Source of the DNA: Vitis vinifera
Lineage: Eukaryota; Streptophyta; Magnoliopsida; Vitales; Vitaceae
NCBI RefSeq assembly: GCF_030704535.1
Contig: NC_081815.1
Location: 16,357,001 to 16,421,000, forward strand
DNA: 64,000 bases
Direction of reading: 5' to 3'
The notes under the pieces were generated by a model. The model worked only from the letters and a program-made list of their open reading frames with translations, did no database searches and was not told where the DNA came from. A program made the position numbers and the translations under genes. How positions within the stretch are numbered: position 1 is the stretch's first letter; the number at the start of each line of letters is the position of its first letter. This document shows positions 60,356 to 64,000 of the stretch, in pieces.

Positions 60356-60477
60356 GCTATCAATGCTGCAAAGATCCATCAACAGTCAACTCTTGTACAT
60401 CTTGTAGTGGTGGAAAATCCTTAAGTTGAAAGAAAATTGTTGGCTTCCATGTTTTTTGTTCTGTGTCTAAGAGTTTT

Positions 60478-60605
60478 GCATGAAAAGGTAGAGATGGTGG
60501 AATTGAACCAAGGATGGCTTGTCATCCTTTGTCATTATTTAAGGTTTTAACTGGTCATGCACGACGAGTTGTCTTTGCCTTATTTAGCTCCTCTTCCTCT
60601 CATGC
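60478..60605 (+). ncRNA. MIR169: Degenerating miR169 precursor (copy B4)
   Basis: The mature-like arm at 60504-60524 starts TGAACCAAGGATGGCTTG. It differs from B2 at position 4 (A for G) and near the 3' end (GTCA for GCCG). The opposite arm at about 60562-60581 reads CGACGAGTTGTCTTTGCC and pairs more weakly, with mismatches around positions 4 and 5. The TATA box and outer stem are kept. The change at position 4 lies in the seed and would weaken recognition of normal NF-YA sites. It may be a dying gene or a low-level variant. Confidence 0.65.
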
Positions 60606-60794
60606 GAACCTCTGTAGACCTATATACTAGGGAAATTCCCCAAAAATAGGGTTTAAATGAATTATTCCCATATTTTCCGCCTGCTCTTTTGATTCAATAT
60701 TGATGAAGTTGTTCATTACTTATTGGAATGAAGATGTTTTCCCTTTTTTTCCCTCTCATCTTTTCATTTCTTAAGAAAATCTGTGCTTGATTCA

Positions 60795-62584
60795 TGATTA
60801 CTACTCAAAAAGTGCTATTTGATAGCTTGTAATTAACTCTTTTAAACAATTTTGAGTAGTAGTTATTACCTTTTAACTCAATTGGCATGTTAAGGACCCT
60901 TGCAATCAATTCTAATCAAATTGTGTTAAGTTTTGGTGTTTTGATAGCTTTTTGATCACCAAAGCAATATGAGATTGAGGAGAGTTATTTGGAATCCATG
61001 GCAAAGCAATGGAAAGCTCAAAAACATGAAGAACCAAAGCTTTGAAGTCCTTTGCCATAAGCAAATCCGGAATGCAAGGAGGGGAAGTAAAGAGAATATC
61101 TGCCATGAAGCATTCTTGATGACAGTCATTTCAGCCACTTTTGGAGCACTTCCTGAAGTCGAATTTATACATTCTATATGTCGTTTCGAAGATCAAGAAG
61201 TCAACAATTTAATGCTTCAAACGGTGCGTGATTCGGAGTTGAAACGAAGGAGTTAGAGCCATTGGAAGCAGATCACTCCAAGCTGAAGGCCAATTTCGCA
61301 GGGCTGCGAAATCAGCCTTTGGCTGCGAAATGATTTCGCAGCCATTTTGCACAGTGCACGGGTGTTCTCCTGAAGCTTCCCGATAGTTGCGACCGACATT
61401 GTGAGATATTCTTCTTTAGATTTTTTGATGTCTAAATCCCCATTTTCTCCTTGTAACCCACCAATTATAGGATTCCTTAGTTATCAAGTTTGGAAAAGGG
61501 GTGAATAACCTCAGATATTTTGTTTTGTAATTTTCTTTATATATAGCTCTCGGGAGCTTGTTCTCGAGAATCATGTAATCATGTAATCATGTGATCCACT
61601 ATAATATAGATAGATCAATATATAGAATATACAGAGCCTTGCTCTGTTTTTTCTCTCTTCTCCTGTTCTTCCCCATTTCTATTTTCTTAGTAGCCAAACA
61701 GCCTCTGAGGGCTTTTCCTCAGAGGATGATTGGCTAAAACTTTTAGTTTCTCAAAGTATGGATGTTATGTGATGACTTGGATGCAATCCCATGGAAATTT
61801 CTCGCACCTGGAAGGTAAGGTAGTCGTTTTTCATTAATGGTTCATTAATGCAAAGTTTGGTTTTTATTTCCTTTGGACAACTTCCAACGACCAATACTTG
61901 ATAAGCTTTTGGATTTTTATCCATTAGTTATCTCCTACGAGCTATTGGAAGGTGAGGTTTTCAATTCCAAGTTTTGCATTAATCTGTTAGAATCAATTTC
62001 AATGACCATTGAAAGGTGAGTTTATCACCTGGAATGACTTTAAGTTGCCAATATTTGGTAAGCTTTTGCCTTTAGACCATTAGTTATCTCTTACGAGCCA
62101 TTCAAAGGAAGTCTAAGGTGAATAACCATTGATGAAATTCACTACCATCTGTTTTGCCATTTTAAAGGATTAAAACTTGATTTGCTAAATCCATACCGGT
62201 TCGGGAAGCAAGCATCACCATAGTTGCAACCCTAACGCGAGGAGCCTATCCTGAGATTTCCAATTTGCATAAGAGTCAGAGCATAGCTATCCTATCTTTG
62301 AGAAACTTGTTTTTACACCCTTTCATTTTAATCTTTAATGTTAGCTTAGATTAGTTTAAATCTTTCTAAAACATTTACATCTTTATGTTTTCTTTTAAAG
62401 CTAACCTTGAAATGAAAAGGCACCAATTCATCTTTGAATTAATATCATTTGTGAAGTGAAAACCCATCCCAGTGAACGATCCTAGAACCACTATGCTATA
62501 GTAGCTTGGCTACTTTAGTAATAGTATTTAAGGTATAAATTTTGTTGATACGCCTTTAAAGCTAAGCTACCATGAGTCGAATCA
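60795..62584 (+). mobile_element. Solo LTR, gypsy type with TTTCGCAG words
   Basis: This 1790-bp LTR starts TGATTACTACTCAAAAAG and ends CATGAGTCGAATCA. The 5-bp target duplication ATTCA is at 60790-60794 and 62585-62589. Removing it restores GTGCTTGATTCACACTTAATTTT, the normal group B sequence. TTTCGCAG / CTGCGAAA words lie at 61293-61342. A two-part stem-loop (TAGCCAA..CCTCTGAGG / CCTCAGAGG..TTGGCTA) lies at 61691-61736, downstream of a pyrimidine-rich run. Confidence 0.94.
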
Positions 62585-62778
62585 ATTCACACTTAATTTT
62601 GATGCTTATAAGTGTGTAATGCAGGTTCCTTCTTAAGCAGAACCATCATTTTGCAATCATACTTCCAAAAATCAAAGTCTTCACAAAACAAATGCATGCT
62701 CTCAATCAAAGAATAGTTTTATCAGAAAAGTAATAAGCTCTCCTTGACCTCAAATTCATGTAGAACTAAAGAGGAATG

Positions 62779-63645
62779 TGTGAGGACAATAAATCATTTT
62801 TATTTGTTGGTAATTTTGTTCCAATTATTTTCTAACTTAAGAAACTTTATAAATAATGACTTACTTTCCATTGAAGATACAAGATTGTTGTTCATCAAAC
62901 TGGAAAGTCATAGGTATGTCTAAAAGGTTTGACTTGTGGCAAGTTAGGTGATCAAAGGATATAAATGGGATTGATACATTTTTCTAAAATTAAAAATATT
63001 TTATTAAATATTTAAAAATTGAGGAACCACTCAAGTGGGGTAAGTGCGTTCGAGCATTCGTGCAAAATATGGTAGAATATTTTTGAAATATTCACACAAA
63101 TCGAGTTTGAAAACTTTGAAATATCGATTCCCTATGGCTTTTATGTCTATACATACTTCATTATAACCCTTTCAGGGTTAGAGGGATTGATAGAGAGATC
63201 AATTTTACCTTGTCACACCATTCTCAATCTCTCATAGAAAGATTCAAGTGTTGAATTTAGGGTTGTTTGAAGACATGTCTCCCTTTAACAAGGCTGAAGT
63301 GCATTCACTAGAGCAATTGAAGGTTGTTGCGTCGCGAACGTGGAACAAGTTATAGATTTTGAAGAGTAAAAAACAATCAAGTAAATTTGTGGAACTTGTT
63401 CTCATATAGTAGATTTAGATTAGAAGTCTTAAACCTCGTGGTTTTTTATCTCTATAGTTAGTGTAAGGGTTTTTCATGAAAATTTTTTGTCTTGTTACTT
63501 ATTTATGTGATTATCTTGATTATTTTATCATAATAATTATGTTTGATATCTCATAGGTTAAAATTGAATTATTAATTCTTATAAATTTTTTAAAATGCAC
63601 TCATTTATCCATCTTGATGTTACCTTACTGGAACTAGATTTTCCA
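62779..63645 (+). mobile_element. Solo LTR of 867 bp, copia-like
   Basis: It starts TGTGAGGACAATAAATC and ends GAACTAGATTTTCCA, in TG..CA form. It is flanked by GAATG (62774-62778) and TAATG (63646-63650), a 5-bp duplication with one changed base. A TATA-like GATATAAATGGG is at about 62956. Unit B1 shows the empty site at about 17648 (GAGGAATGGAAAGC). No internal region is present. Confidence 0.82.
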
Positions 63646-64000
63646 TAATGGAAAGCTTAGAATTTTCAACCCACTGAAAATCTTAAGAGTTCCATGAGTT
63701 GGTGGTGAGCATGTAAAGTAACGTATGGAAGGAATGTAAAGTGTTGATGAATGATTAATATTAATCATAACAAGTATGTATAAACTGTGGCATTGTAAGC
63801 TGACCTTTGAAAATGTGAGGATCAGGAAATGTAAATTAAGTATCTAAACAGTTCAATTTAACAACTAATAAAGAAAACTAAATTGTTTGATTGGATCAAA
63901 GTGAACATTTGGTGCCATTGACTCTATTTAATTGGATATTTTACACTAAATTTGAGCAAGGTGGCAGCACAAATGGAGGCATCAATACCATACTCATACT

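Larger units (their letters stand above)
58960..64000 (+). repeat. Group B MIR169 unit B4, with two solo LTRs
   Basis: It aligns with units B2 and B3, and its parts rejoin once the LTRs at 60795-62584 and 62779-63645 are removed. The acceptor-like TGTAATGCAGGTTCCTTCTTAAG region is near 62613-62636. The unit runs beyond the window: 63660-64000 matches 52520-52880. Confidence 0.8.

Overview
The window is plant nuclear DNA, very probably grapevine (Vitis). The evidence is the miR169 variants, several of which match grapevine family members as I remember them, together with AT-rich intergenic DNA, plant Ty1/copia and Ty3/gypsy elements with plant-type primer sites, and hAT- and Mutator-like MITEs. 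I see no intact host protein-coding gene. The only genes I can support besides transposons are microRNA genes.

The backbone is a tandemly expanded MIR169 cluster of eight + strand copies, in two lineages descended from one ancestral transcription unit. Group A lies at about 616-760, 2671-2812, 7104-7248 and 10551-10692. Group B lies at about 16483-17150 (split by an insertion), 45313-45440, 51901-52032 and 60478-60605. Each copy has a TATA-like box 88-157 bp upstream of the mature arm and a polypyrimidine-AG acceptor-like site downstream. Known biology: miR169 guides cleavage of NF-YA (HAP2) transcripts. Bases 1-2288 and 6489-8766 are a near-identical direct duplication with a period of 6488 bp.

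Transposons sit in and between these units. 3580-5813 is a decayed minus-strand copia 5' half. 12691-14614 is a minus-strand solo LTR with target duplication ATGCA. 16519-17050 is a 532-bp solo LTR inside a miR169 sequence. 18195-21205 plus 34124 to about 34600 is a copia 3' half. A 12.9-kb Athila-like Ty3/gypsy element (21206-34123, target duplication GTTAG, 1662-bp LTRs about 99% identical) inserted at base 2 of that copia element's 3' LTR. 34648 to about 40560 is an old gypsy 5' half, ended by a minus-strand copia remnant (about 40555-42680). MITEs lie at 46687-47016 and 47132-47938. A probable minus-strand LTR lies at about 56470-58150. Further solo LTRs lie at 60795-62584 (target duplication ATTCA) and 62779-63645. 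The duplicated MIR169 units often supply an empty-site sequence, so several insertions can be placed to the base.

The young gypsy element carries gag, pol and an additional env-position ORF, with one in-frame stop between gag and protease and another within the integrase C-terminus. Its least explained feature is a set of short CpG-containing self-complementary words (TTTCGCAC / GTGCGAAA). They lie in both LTRs and in a dense array between pol and the third ORF. Two related solo LTRs carry different words (TTTCGCAG / CTGCGAAA, and TCCGGA) at the corresponding LTR position.
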